From the NCBI RefSeq assembly GCF_013778505.1, contig NZ_JAAOWU010000005.1, forward strand, positions 218,924 through 282,923: a DNA stretch of 64,000 bases, given 5' to 3'. How positions within the stretch are numbered: position 1 is the first letter of the stretch; the number at the start of each line of letters is the position of its first letter. The position numbers and the translations under genes are program-made. Positions 25,577-34,309 of this stretch are shown here, in pieces. Source of the DNA: Pseudomonas sivasensis (lineage in GTDB: Bacteria; Pseudomonadota; Gammaproteobacteria; Pseudomonadales; Pseudomonadaceae). The notes beneath the pieces are model-generated. The model was not told the origin of the DNA, searched no databases, and worked only from the letters and a program-made list of their open reading frames with translations.

Positions 25577-27054
25577 TGTTGTTCCTTGTCATCGTTCAGC
25601 TCGATGGCTTCAAGAGTCGTGTAGTTGAGGCCGAGGTTCGTGGCTCGTACGAGATCGGCCGCATTTTCCGTGTCGACCGTTTCCGCGTCGTAACCGGTAC
25701 GCAGCACCATCTCGCTGCGAGAGGCAAAGCCCGCTTGTACCTCCATCCGCCGTGCCTGTACGTCCTGCACTGGCTGGATGTAGGCCCATCCTTGCGGCAC
25801 CCAACGTGTGCGCAGGTATTCGCGTCGACGTTGCGCGTAATCCTCCAGCACCAGGGCGCCGGACAACACCGCCATGTCCATCCAGGCAGCCCGCACCGGG
25901 CGACATAGCTGATGCACATACACGCCGAATTGCAGCTGCTCCAGGCGCCGCCGGAACTCGTTGAGCACCACCCGCAGCGCCCGGTCGTTGACCTCGCGCA
26001 TGTCGCCCGTGAGGATCTCGTATGGCGTGCCCGAGCCCGCAGCAGCAGCCATCAGCTGCTGCCGCATAAAGTCCGGGTAGTTGTTGCCGGCGTCCGGTGG
26101 CTTGGAGAACTCCACCTCTTCACCTGGTCCCAGCTCCTGCATGGTGCCGGGCTCCAGGGCGACCATCGGCGTGAAGCCATCGCGGTCGGTGGTCAGGAGT
26201 TGCCCAGTGACAGGGTCACGCGGTTGTTGCCCCATCTCCGGTGATGGCCGTTTGATGAAACCGGCAAACAGGTTCGCCACTTCCTGCCTGAACAGCACCG
26301 CGTCATCGTAGTTGTCCAGGCTGCGCAAGCGCTTCAATACCGGCGCCAAACGCGGCACGCCACGTAGTTGACCAGGCTCCATCGGTTCGAAGATGTGCAG
26401 CACCTGTGTTGCCGGTACGCGCACCAACTGGTTATAGCCAGCGTTCAATGACGACGAGTCGCGGGGATGCGACAGGTACATGTAATACGCCACACGCTTG
26501 CCCGCCGGGTTGAACTCGATCCCCGCCCGGATCACGTTGCCGTTTTTGGCCATCTCGAATTTATCGTGAGGGACAAATTCAGGGGCCAGCGCCTGCAACT
26601 GCAGCGGCACTGCCAAACCTTCGCTCGGGCTGCGGGGTCGCAATCGCACAAAGCATTCACCGGCCGTTTCAACGGTGCGCGCCACCAGAGCCTGCATGCC
26701 GTAGAAGTCGGTCAGCTCATCGGCATCCGCCTCGGACGCCCAGTCATCCCACAGCTGCTGCTTGAGCTTGCGCAGCTCGGCGTCGTCCGTGGTCGGCCTG
26801 GGCGTGATCCCGGTGCCGATCAGGTTGCTGACGCGTTTGTCGATGACGTTGAACGCGTACGGGTCATTGCGCACCGCCGCCCGCGAACGCGCACGCAGGT
26901 TGCGCAGGGCCGGGGTGTTGATGCTGTTAATGCCGTTGTCAGACGCTTCCCAACTGGCCGAACGTCGGCCCTCACCGGCGCCTTCGTAACTGGCCTTGAT
27001 GTTCGACGGCAGCAAGAATCCATTACGGGTGAGCGTCGGATAGTTTCGAGCCAT
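25573..27054 (-). CDS. Portal protein, lambda gpB family
   Basis: The 493-residue protein matches the lambda portal family: GINSINTPALRNLRARSRAAVRN at the start, YAFNVIDKRVSNLIGTGITPRP, VLHIFEPMEPGQLRGVPRLA, and GTPYEILTGDMREVNDRALR. It forms the dodecameric ring through which DNA enters. Its start codon shares bases with the stop of the upstream gpW gene (TAATG). Confidence 0.94.
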   Translation of the reverse strand: MARNYPTLTRNGFLLPSNIKASYEGAGEGRRSASWEASDNGINSINTPALRNLRARSRAAVRNDPYAFNVIDKRVSNLIGTGITPRPTTDDAELRKLKQQLWDDWASEADADELTDFYGMQALVARTVETAGECFVRLRPRSPSEGLAVPLQLQALAPEFVPHDKFEMAKNGNVIRAGIEFNPAGKRVAYYMYLSHPRDSSSLNAGYNQLVRVPATQVLHIFEPMEPGQLRGVPRLAPVLKRLRSLDNYDDAVLFRQEVANLFAGFIKRPSPEMGQQPRDPVTGQLLTTDRDGFTPMVALEPGTMQELGPGEEVEFSKPPDAGNNYPDFMRQQLMAAAAGSGTPYEILTGDMREVNDRALRVVLNEFRRRLEQLQFGVYVHQLCRPVRAAWMDMAVLSGALVLEDYAQRRREYLRTRWVPQGWAYIQPVQDVQARRMEVQAGFASRSEMVLRTGYDAETVDTENAADLVRATNLGLNYTTLEAIELNDDKEQQ

Positions 27055-27260
27055 TAGATTCCCTTGCCTCCGTGGGTAAGCCGGATCACGCGAGAGCGCG
27101 GCCCGGCGGCTTGGCTCAGCGACGTGCGGATCTCGTCGCGGGCCTTAAGCAGTTCGTCGATAGAGCGGTACTCCACCGTGCGGTCGCTGTATCGCACGGT
27201 CTTTTCACCGCGTGCAATGGCGCGCTCGATGACTTCGAGGTGCTTCGGGGTAAACGACAT
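27054..27260 (-). CDS. W: Head-tail connector gpW, lambda type
   Basis: The 68-residue basic protein matches lambda gpW in length and pattern (RAIARGEKTVRYSDRTVEYR, SIDELLKARDEI). It closes the head after packaging. The name W is also used for the unrelated P2 baseplate gene at 20422; both kinds are present. It lies between large terminase and portal, as in lambda. Confidence 0.92.
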   Translation of the reverse strand: MSFTPKHLEVIERAIARGEKTVRYSDRTVEYRSIDELLKARDEIRTSLSQAAGPRSRVIRLTHGGKGI

Positions 27261-27261
27261 A

Positions 27262-29268
27262 TCAGCGTCTCTTCAGGTAACCGCTGGTGGAGCTGCGGCG
27301 TCGTGGGGGTGAAGCCGGTCGCGGTTGGGCGACCAGGGCATCGGGTTGCGGCGCTGGTTGTGGTGTCACGTGAGCCGGCTCGGCGACCGTGACACGCTCG
27401 GCGGTGACCACCTTTTCATCGAACAATCCCGCCTGGGCCAGAGAGTTCCGCACCCGCTCCCAGTCGTGCTCCTGATAGCGGTTGATGCCGAGGTAATGTG
27501 CCATTGCCAGGCAATACACCATCAGATCGAGCGCTTCGTTGCGCTCGGCCTTGCCTTTGATCCACTCGATACGCTTGTGACCACGCACGTACTTAGCGAC
27601 CTTTCGCTCGGCCACGCACTGGACGAAGAACTCATCCGGCAGGTCGTTGGCAAAGTGCACCGCACCTGGGCCAGACTCAAACGGGTAGCGGTTGTAGATC
27701 CAGTCCTTTGCAGTGTCTGTACCGACAAACCAAAGCTCTGCGCCACCGCGTTCGGTCTGCCCCTTCCAGGTCACATCAACCATCGAAGGCCGCTGAGCGA
27801 TCACCGGCTTGCCGGGCTTGCTCGCGCCCTTAATGGCGAAGATGTTGCGCCAGCGCCGTACGCGGCAGAACTGATACACCTCATCCGTGTGATGGCCACC
27901 GGAGTCGACAGCAACCGCAAGAATGCCCAGGCCAACGCCGCAAGGGTGTCGATAGCGCTCCTTGAGCAGCTCGTCGAGGACAGCCCAGGTACGCTCATCT
28001 GATGGGTCACCGGCGATTACTCGGTGATCGATGACCCAGCGCTCCATGCCGACACCCCAGCCCATTGCCATGAACTCCAGGCGATCGGCCTGCACGTCGA
28101 CAGAGCCAGTGATCATCATCACAGCAGCAGGTACCGCACCGAGGGAGAAACCCTCCCTACGAGCCCGCTCGATCAGGACCGATGCCTTCGTCTGCTCTTG
28201 TGCACTGTCCCAGACCTTTGCCAGACGAGTGTTGTAGAACACCTGCATGGGTTCAAGGTCACCCTTAGCCTGAGCCTTTTTGGCCTTTTCGAACTGCTTA
28301 GCCAGCGACCGCCAATCCATCCACCCCGGCGGTGAATACAGCGCATTGAGGTGGAACCCCACGGTCTCACCATCGCCTTGGGTGTGGGAGCGCCATTCAC
28401 CCTTGGCTAACATCTGTCCCTTGAAGTGCTCTTCGATCAACACATCGCAGTCCAAACCGGACGCAGCGCATTTGTAATGCACCACGCTAAAGTCGGCTGA
28501 GTAGAGAAGGTTTTCCCATTCAAGCACCTGCATGTGGCCACAGTGGGGGCATGGCACGTAGTAATAACGCTGGTCGCTGGATTCAAACAGATCGGCAATG
28601 CGTGACGCGCCCTTGATCGTCGGCGAGCTCGAAAAATAGAACTTTGCGTTGCGGCCAAAAGTACTACCCCGCGTTTCCGCTAGTTCGATAGGGTCACCCT
28701 CATCGCCCACATCGACCTCCCAGCGATCAACTTCATCGCCGTAGATGTAGCGCGCCGACAACTCGGCCAAGTTGGCCGCAGAGCCCGCAGTGGTGACATA
28801 CAGCGAGCCGCCCTCGAACTCCTTGGTGTCCATGGTGTTGCGTGAATCTCGCGACCGGCTGGAGGCAACACGCTCGCGTAGCACGGGAGTGGCCTTGATA
28901 GTTTTGCTGATACGAGACGACACCCGTTTCGCCAGGCCTAGGCTGGGAAGCAGCGCAAGAATGTTGGACGGCGCCATATGGATTAAGCCGCCCATCCAGT
29001 TCAATCCGATCTGCGTTTTCATTAACTGGGAGGCGACCATCGTTATCACGCGCTTGCATGGGTGAGCCGGCGAAAGGCAGCGCATGGGCTCGCGAGCATA
29101 AGGTGTACGCGAGGTTCGGTATTGGCCTGGCTCAGCGGCACCCGAGTCACGCGGGATCCGCATGTATTCGTCAGCCCACTGGTCAATCCAAACGTCCGGA
29201 TCGGGCTGGAGCCCACGGAAATACGCCTCACGGTACACCTCTGCACCATCAGGAATTTCCGTGTGCAT
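27262..29268 (-). CDS. Terminase large subunit, lambda gpA family
   Basis: The 668-residue protein matches GpA: VWIDQWADEYMRIP, an ATPase site with a deviant Walker A around MVASQLMKTQIGLN (about 77-90) and Walker B RYIYGDEVDRW, then the nuclease domain with ILAVAVDSGGHHTDEVYQFC. A zinc-ribbon like CPHCGH segment lies between them. It cuts concatemers and drives DNA into the head. Packaging by the lambda type predicts cos ends rather than headful packaging. Confidence 0.95.
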   Translation of the reverse strand: MHTEIPDGAEVYREAYFRGLQPDPDVWIDQWADEYMRIPRDSGAAEPGQYRTSRTPYAREPMRCLSPAHPCKRVITMVASQLMKTQIGLNWMGGLIHMAPSNILALLPSLGLAKRVSSRISKTIKATPVLRERVASSRSRDSRNTMDTKEFEGGSLYVTTAGSAANLAELSARYIYGDEVDRWEVDVGDEGDPIELAETRGSTFGRNAKFYFSSSPTIKGASRIADLFESSDQRYYYVPCPHCGHMQVLEWENLLYSADFSVVHYKCAASGLDCDVLIEEHFKGQMLAKGEWRSHTQGDGETVGFHLNALYSPPGWMDWRSLAKQFEKAKKAQAKGDLEPMQVFYNTRLAKVWDSAQEQTKASVLIERARREGFSLGAVPAAVMMITGSVDVQADRLEFMAMGWGVGMERWVIDHRVIAGDPSDERTWAVLDELLKERYRHPCGVGLGILAVAVDSGGHHTDEVYQFCRVRRWRNIFAIKGASKPGKPVIAQRPSMVDVTWKGQTERGGAELWFVGTDTAKDWIYNRYPFESGPGAVHFANDLPDEFFVQCVAERKVAKYVRGHKRIEWIKGKAERNEALDLMVYCLAMAHYLGINRYQEHDWERVRNSLAQAGLFDEKVVTAERVTVAEPAHVTPQPAPQPDALVAQPRPASPPRRRSSTSGYLKRR

Positions 29269-29272
29269 GGGG

Positions 29273-29830
29273 TTAACTCATGGTTAGTGCATGTTCAAGG
29301 TCAGAGGTAGACATACGTTCAGCGTCCTCCAGCGAACGCCGGATGGCAGCTGTCAAATGCCTTTCGATTATCCAAGGGTCGGTCATTGCAGCCAGCTCTG
29401 GGGCAAGCTGTGGGGGCATTCCAAGCAGTTGATCACGCAACAGACGGCCCGCATTGTAGGCACCTGTTTCCACTGCTTCGCGATCCACCAGGGTGCCTTG
29501 TTGTTTGCGATAGTTGTCTTGCTCCTGAAGAGCAAGGTAGTGCTCTCGCAGAGCGCGAGACTTCTGAAAGTCTACCGCTTGCCCAACTTGCGGCACCGCA
29601 GGTTCTTCGGCGGCTGTTTTCGCCTCTCGCTCAAGACGAAGCCGGTTATGACGGTCGGCAACAGCGGCTTTGCTGGGATCCGCCGACTCCGCCAGCAATG
29701 CCTCGGTAGCTTCCAGCTCTACTTTGCCGTCATCGGTCAGCACCAGGCGATCCTGATTAGCCAGCTTGGAAACATAAGATTTGGCCCAGCCACGTCGTGC
29801 CGCAAACTCCGTTTTGCTAATTACGGTCAT
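29273..29830 (-). CDS. Terminase small subunit (Nu1-like)
   Basis: The 185-residue protein starts with a winged-helix-like segment (SKTEFAARRGWAKSYVSKLANQDRLVL) that would bind DNA. A helical part (RHNRLRLEREAKTAAEE) and a C-terminal segment that would contact the large subunit follow. It lies four bases before the large subunit gene. Repeats GTTCACC just upstream are candidate binding sites. Confidence 0.88.
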   Translation of the reverse strand: MTVISKTEFAARRGWAKSYVSKLANQDRLVLTDDGKVELEATEALLAESADPSKAAVADRHNRLRLEREAKTAAEEPAVPQVGQAVDFQKSRALREHYLALQEQDNYRKQQGTLVDREAVETGAYNAGRLLRDQLLGMPPQLAPELAAMTDPWIIERHLTAAIRRSLEDAERMSTSDLEHALTMS

Positions 29831-29844
29831 GATGGAATCTCCTG

Positions 29845-29903
29845 TTCACCAATGAATCCGGTGTTGTTCACCTGTTCACCTCGGTTCACTAAGCTGGTGA
29901 ACT
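29845..29903. repeat. GTTCACC repeat cluster upstream of terminase, candidate cos-proximal sites
   Basis: GTTCACC occurs at 29845-29851, 29867-29873 and 29875-29881, with GTTCACT at 29885-29891 and the inverted form GGTGAAC at 29897-29903. The cluster sits directly before the small terminase gene, where lambda keeps its cos site. Function is inferred from position. Confidence 0.45.
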
Positions 29904-29999
29904 GTCCGCTAACACTTTCCCGCGGGTTTCATGCCCCGTGTCCCTCGAATGCCGCCAGGGTCCCCGGCGACTTTTCGGCGCACCATTTTGAAGCAAACC

Positions 30000-30030
30000 G
30001 CTAGAGGCCACGTATTCCGTGGCCTCTAGC
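30000..30030. terminator. Perfect 13-bp hairpin after the holin gene
   Basis: GCTAGAGGCCACG (30000-30012) and CGTGGCCTCTAGC (30018-30030) pair perfectly around TATTC, four bases past the holin stop. There is no clear T-run, so it may be a processing or protective hairpin rather than a simple terminator. Confidence 0.5.
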
Positions 30031-30033
30031 AAA

Positions 30034-30378
30034 TCAAACCTGTCCACTGCCCGAGGGCGGCACATCGCACACGCCCAACCGCTTGGCGGCCCAGCGTTCG
30101 TACAGGCCGATGGCGACATCGGCGCCGGCCATCGCGGTGAGGCAGCCAATGCTCCCCGCCGCTAGGACCGACATGCCCGATGCGTGCAACAACATCATGG
30201 TGGACAGTCCGCAAACCACACAGGCCCCGGACCGAAGGAGCAAGCGGCGGACCAAGGACCAACCGCTCACCCCCGCCTTGTCGGCCCGCCATGCCTCGCC
30301 GGAAATCCCGCCGACCAGGGACAGTACGATCACCATCCAGATCGGCATCTCAATAAGCGCTTGCTGCTCGTTTGTCAT
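30034..30378 (-). CDS. Phage holin
   Basis: The 114-residue protein from ATG 30378 has three hydrophobic segments (about 11-27, 48-66 and 70-92), a lysine- and arginine-bearing loop between the first two, and a short charged C-terminus. This is a class I holin layout. It lies upstream of the terminase, while the endolysin and spanins are at the far end of the late operon. It should form membrane pores at the time of lysis. Confidence 0.75.
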   Translation of the reverse strand: MTNEQQALIEMPIWMVIVLSLVGGISGEAWRADKAGVSGWSLVRRLLLRSGACVVCGLSTMMLLHASGMSVLAAGSIGCLTAMAGADVAIGLYERWAAKRLGVCDVPPSGSGQV

Positions 30379-30396
30379 CGCCCTACCCCATAAACG

Positions 30397-30422
30397 CAAA
30401 AACCCGGCGCAATGGCCGGGTT
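30397..30422 (-). terminator. Terminator before the holin, candidate tR'
   Basis: AACCCGGC (30401-30408) and GCCGGGTT (30415-30422) pair around six bases; read on the minus strand the stem runs into TTTTT. It lies between the antiterminator-like gene and the first late gene, the place of tR' in lambdoid phages. Confidence 0.7.
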
Positions 30423-30580
30423 TAGTGTGGTGGTGTGTCCCGCTGCTTGCGGTCGCACCTATCGAAGATGGGTACTTTTTACAGGTTGATTCCGGTGGCA
30501 GCAAGCCTGTTTTAATGCCACCCGGCCAATATCCTGGGTACGTCTAGGGAATGTCGGTGAATATCTATAGTTCGGCTATA

Positions 30581-30863
30581 AGCGCCTTCGGCGCTGTCCT
30601 ACTGTCCCACTATATTGAATCGAAGTAGGACAGCTAAAGGCGCCTGAATTCGTGGCTCTGACCTACTGTCCTACCTTTTTTACTTTTCTCTTGTGTATAG
30701 AGAGAAAGCTAAAAGCACGCGTGCGCGCCATTGGCGCGAATACGTGCCCGCTATGCTCATGTGTGCGATGGGCGGGTAAAGGTTGGACGGTAGGACAGGC
30801 CAACAACGGCGCGGGCTGCGCCAGTCCGACCGCGCTAAATGCTAGTCGGACAAGGCAGGACAG
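30581..30863. repeat. GTAGGACAG iteron-like cluster in the late control region
   Basis: CTGTCCTAC occurs at 30594-30602 and 30666-30674, and its complement GTAGGACAG at 30625-30633 and 30790-30798, with GCAGGACAG at 30855-30863. The first and third are arms of a long imperfect stem bounded by GCGCC sequences. The 518-base gap 30379-30896 has no gene that I can support. Confidence 0.55.
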
Positions 30864-30895
30864 TTGGACAGGGGCACGCGAAGTGACGCCGACGA

Positions 30896-31255
30896 TCATG
30901 CAGCCGCCTCCATCAGCATGAATGCGATATGCAGGTGGGCTGCGTGCAGGCGCAGATAGTAGGTGTCGCGCCCACATTCGCAATGGGCATACTTCAAGCG
31001 CATGTCGGTGTCGTGGTTGCAGTAGTGCTCACGAACGACAGTCGCAAGCTCTTGGTCCAGATGCTTATTCACGATCAACTCGATATCAAGAGAGCCCTCC
31101 AGCGGAGCACGAAACGCCCGCCGACCTCGGATCAACTGACCGTTACTCTCCATCATCATGGCGACCATGTTGCCGCCTGCAAGCCCACCCTTGGTGAAGT
31201 CGCTGTGCAGCTCTTCTGCCCACGTCCTTAGTCGTGTATCGATCTCTTTAATCAA
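30896..31255 (-). CDS. Q-like late antiterminator candidate
   Basis: The 119-residue protein starts KEIDTRLRTWAEEL and ends with CGRDTYYLRLHAAHLHIAFML. That end resembles the C-terminal helix-turn-helix of phage antitermination Q-type and ArpU-type proteins. His and Cys residues at 78-93 (HYCNH, HCECG) might bind zinc. Its position, last of the early genes and just before the late region with a tR'-like terminator, fits Q. The stop codon of the primase lies inside its start region (8 bases overlap). Sequence support alone is modest. Confidence 0.55.
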   Translation of the reverse strand: MIKEIDTRLRTWAEELHSDFTKGGLAGGNMVAMMMESNGQLIRGRRAFRAPLEGSLDIELIVNKHLDQELATVVREHYCNHDTDMRLKYAHCECGRDTYYLRLHAAHLHIAFMLMEAAA

Positions 31256-33464
31256 AGCATGGTTCCTCGATCACCGACTGCTGCAAGGCAGACGCTCGAC
31301 CCCAAGCCTTGGGCTTTTCGTAGGCCCATGGCCGCACGCCACTTTTTGCCAATGCCGGCATGCGACGCTTCCGCCAGCCCAGCCGGTGCATAATCGCCCC
31401 GACCCGCATCTGCTCAGGCTTACCCCAATGGCCGAAGTCCAGCTTCAGCGCCTGGGTCAGGATCTCGTTGCCGGTGGCGGTTTCGCCGATCTGCGACTCT
31501 TCCATCCAGGCGAGGATTGGCCCCTCCCATTCGTCAACCACGAAACGCTCGTCCTGCGCCTCGGCGAACATCCAGGACTCGTCCTTGTTCACCCACCAAA
31601 TATCGCCAGCCTCGAAGCAGAAAAGCGCCTCAGCCCATAACTGATCGCGGATCTCGCGCAGTTGCTCCAGATCGACCTTGTTGCAGAACACCGGCCAATA
31701 GCGACGGTTGCCCGTGGCATCCTTGAGGTATTCCTCTTGGTTGGTGGTACCCACGAAAACACACTGGCGTGGCACGTCATTCGTTCTGCGGCCATAGCTC
31801 TCGCGGTAGGTGTCGGTGGACGCGGAGAAGAACTGCTTGGCCTTGGTGCTTTCCGCCTTGTTGAAGCTGTCCAGCTCCCCCAGCTCGACAATCCACTTGC
31901 CGCGAATGGCCTGGAAGCTGTCCTTATCGCCAAGAGCAAAGGGAGTGTCCATGAACCACTCGCCACCGAGGACGCCCATGGCAGTGGACTTACCGGCACC
32001 CTGCCCGCCTTCGAGGATCATCACCGAGTCGGCCTTGCAGCCTGGGCGCATCACCCGAGCAACTGCCGAGATCAGCCAACGCTTGCCGACCTTGGCCGAG
32101 TACTCGCTGGCTTGGACGCCCAGCACGTCGGTCAGCCAGGTTTCAATGCGTGGCACGCGGTCCCACTTCAGTTTCTCCAGGTACTCGCGCACCGGATGGA
32201 AGGCATGGTCGTGGGCAACCACGCTGACCGCTTCGATCACTTGAGAGGCCTTCACGCGCAGGTTGTACTGCTGTGCGAGCCACTTCATCACGCGCATATC
32301 GTCGATGTCGGCCCAATCACCGGCACCGCCGCCAAAGGGCGCGGACCGCAGTTTGACAATCTTGGAGCTGAACACGCTATAACCGATGACACCGGCCCAG
32401 CGTTCGTCGTTGCCCAGGATCAACTCAACGTTTTGCATGTGCGCGATCAGCGAGCCGTTTTCAGTCCGCGCTAGTTGGTCTTTCCAGCCACCCGCTGCAG
32501 GAGGCTTGACCACCGCCAGCACCTGGCGGCGGACGGACTCCAATCCTTCGGCGACGTGCAGGTCATTGAAGTCGGTCCACTTGATCTCGCGCAAGCCAGA
32601 GAACACCGGGGCGACCACTTGACCGCCGACGACGAGCGCGGCGTTATTGGCCTTCTCTTCGCCAGGGTTCCAGGAGTCACCGTTCGGACGCTTAGTCTTC
32701 CAGTCATCGTCGCGACAAATGATCAACGGGCAACCGGGGAAGCGCTCGCGCATGGCCTTGGAAACCGGCAGCAGGTTGCCCGCATCGAAAGCGATAGCGA
32801 CAGGAAGCGAAGTCGCCATGTGCAGGCTTGCGCCCGTGGCGTAGCCCTCACATACCAGCACCGGCTCGCCGGGTTCAGGGTGCGGACCGATCAGGTGGAA
32901 GGCGCCTTCCTTCGACATGCCGTAGGGCCAATACGCTTTGTCGCGACCGGTGTCCTCTTGCTTCTCGGGGAAGATCACCTGCAGGCCGACGATCTGGTCG
33001 CGCACGTTGCACATGGGCACTAAAAATGCGCCTGTACGTGGCGCATAGCGAACCTTGAAACCTACGATCTGCTTTCGATCCAGATAAGCGCTCTTGCCCT
33101 TTTCGGGCATGCGCTTGAACAAGCCGGCAGCACGGTTGGCCGCTCGGCGTGACGCGTTGGCCGCAATCTCGGCAGCCTTCCGCTTGGCATCTTCCTGCCG
33201 AGCACGCATGACATCGCGCTCTTCGGGACTCATACGCACGGCCTTGACCTTGATTTTCGCCGATTCGCCCGAGCGCCAGTCACCGAAGCTGCCGAAGATC
33301 AGCGTCTCGTTCTTCTCGGTGCGGTGTTCGTGAACGACGTACCAGCCGTTTTTTTCCTTGCCCTTGTCCTGGGTGGTTTTGCAGCGGGTGAGCTTGCCGA
33401 ACACCAAGGGCTGGGCAGGTTCGAGGCCATAATCCGCGAACTGATTCAGTACCTCATCGAGCAT
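31248..33464 (-). CDS. Primase-helicase (TOPRIM plus VirE/DUF5906 ATPase)
   Basis: The 738-residue protein has an N-terminal primase-like region (about 1-190), a TOPRIM domain with VLVCEGYATGASL (Glu206) and LIICRDDDW (252-254), and a C-terminal VirE-type helicase domain with Walker A GGQGAGKST (486-494) and IVELGELDSF as Walker B. Such fused proteins start phage replication by unwinding and priming at the origin. It is the only replication gene seen, so the phage would depend on the host for polymerase. Confidence 0.9.
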   Translation of the reverse strand: MLDEVLNQFADYGLEPAQPLVFGKLTRCKTTQDKGKEKNGWYVVHEHRTEKNETLIFGSFGDWRSGESAKIKVKAVRMSPEERDVMRARQEDAKRKAAEIAANASRRAANRAAGLFKRMPEKGKSAYLDRKQIVGFKVRYAPRTGAFLVPMCNVRDQIVGLQVIFPEKQEDTGRDKAYWPYGMSKEGAFHLIGPHPEPGEPVLVCEGYATGASLHMATSLPVAIAFDAGNLLPVSKAMRERFPGCPLIICRDDDWKTKRPNGDSWNPGEEKANNAALVVGGQVVAPVFSGLREIKWTDFNDLHVAEGLESVRRQVLAVVKPPAAGGWKDQLARTENGSLIAHMQNVELILGNDERWAGVIGYSVFSSKIVKLRSAPFGGGAGDWADIDDMRVMKWLAQQYNLRVKASQVIEAVSVVAHDHAFHPVREYLEKLKWDRVPRIETWLTDVLGVQASEYSAKVGKRWLISAVARVMRPGCKADSVMILEGGQGAGKSTAMGVLGGEWFMDTPFALGDKDSFQAIRGKWIVELGELDSFNKAESTKAKQFFSASTDTYRESYGRRTNDVPRQCVFVGTTNQEEYLKDATGNRRYWPVFCNKVDLEQLREIRDQLWAEALFCFEAGDIWWVNKDESWMFAEAQDERFVVDEWEGPILAWMEESQIGETATGNEILTQALKLDFGHWGKPEQMRVGAIMHRLGWRKRRMPALAKSGVRPWAYEKPKAWGRASALQQSVIEEPCFD

Positions 33465-33681
33465 GGCGAGCCACCATGATTTCGTCGATTTCTTGGCACG
33501 TCACACAGTGAGTACAGCCAGGGAGAGCAAGGCGGCGCCCTTCTGGGATTGGCGTATCACAGACCTCGCACAACATGAATGAATGTGCAGCAGCGACAGG
33601 CTTGTTGGCTCGGCGTGCAGCAAGAGCCTGATCCAGGCGCTCTTGCACCAGGTCATTTGCAAAGTCAGCGATATCAGCCAC
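33454..33681 (-). CDS. TraR/DksA-type zinc finger protein
   Basis: The 75-residue protein begins ADIADFANDLVQERLDQALA from GTG 33681, which follows a GGGGGGCGG ribosome site. It contains CEVCDTPIPEGRR and CTHCVTC, the four-Cys zinc finger of TraR. TraR proteins bind RNA polymerase in the secondary channel and shift promoter choice. It overlaps the CII-like gene before it and the primase gene after it. Confidence 0.88.
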   Translation of the reverse strand: MADIADFANDLVQERLDQALAARRANKPVAAAHSFMLCEVCDTPIPEGRRLALPGCTHCVTCQEIDEIMVARHAR

Positions 33682-34192
33682 GGTCCGCCCCCCGCGTTGT
33701 CTGGTTGACGTATTGAGCACGGTTGAGCATGCCCAACAGCCCCTGGATTCCGCGAAACACCTGCAGGCGAATCTCGGCCAGCTCGTGATCACTCACAACA
33801 CCGTCGCCAATGCTCTTGGCCCAGGTGTCAGCCAGATCAGCCACCTGGCGGAAGTAGACCGCAATGCCGGTGGTCAATGTCTCCGGCATGTCGTTGGTAT
33901 ACGCCTCGGCCAATTCCTGCCACATCGTATCGCCGACAAGACCATGCACCGCATCGAGAATCCGGCGGTCCTTGGTCAGTTCGAGGATCTCGCCAAACTC
34001 TTGAACATTGACCGTGTGCGAGGGGTGGGTAGGGGACAACTTGTGTTGCAGCGTTGTGGCATTGCGGCCTGTGGTGGCGGCGATTGCAGCGGCGCCACCC
34101 GGATAATCGCGTGCGGCATGGTAAAGCGCTAATTCGAGCGTCAGGACTTCCCGTTGTGCTCGATCAACGCAACTCAGAGCAATTCGGCTCAT
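33674..34192 (-). CDS. CII-like regulator (CP76 family)
   Basis: The 172-residue protein matches Phage_CP76: ALYHAARDYPGGAAAIAATTGRNATTLQHKLSP at the start, with a likely helix-turn-helix, then VNVQEFGEILELTKDRRILDAVHGL. In related phages this family has a CII-like role in the lysis-lysogeny choice. It is the second gene of the leftward operon after cro. The C-terminal helices may carry dimerisation. Confidence 0.82.
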   Translation of the reverse strand: MSRIALSCVDRAQREVLTLELALYHAARDYPGGAAAIAATTGRNATTLQHKLSPTHPSHTVNVQEFGEILELTKDRRILDAVHGLVGDTMWQELAEAYTNDMPETLTTGIAVYFRQVADLADTWAKSIGDGVVSDHELAEIRLQVFRGIQGLLGMLNRAQYVNQTTRGADRG

Positions 34193-34309
34193 GGCATTAA
34201 TCCTTATAAGTTGCCAGTGCCGCGCGGCTTGCAGTGGTGTTACATTTGCCGCGTGGCTTGAAAGGGCCCAAACGCCGGCAAGATCCTCAAGATCGAAACC
34301 GGCACCGCG

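Noticed and set aside
24506..25624. A 372-codon plus-strand frame opposite the protease gene
   Set aside because: It is antisense to the ClpP-type protease and reads as unstructured sequence.
30652..30983. Short frames on both strands in the late control region
   Set aside because: They overlap the GTAGGACAG repeats and the Q-like gene in antisense, and look like chance frames.
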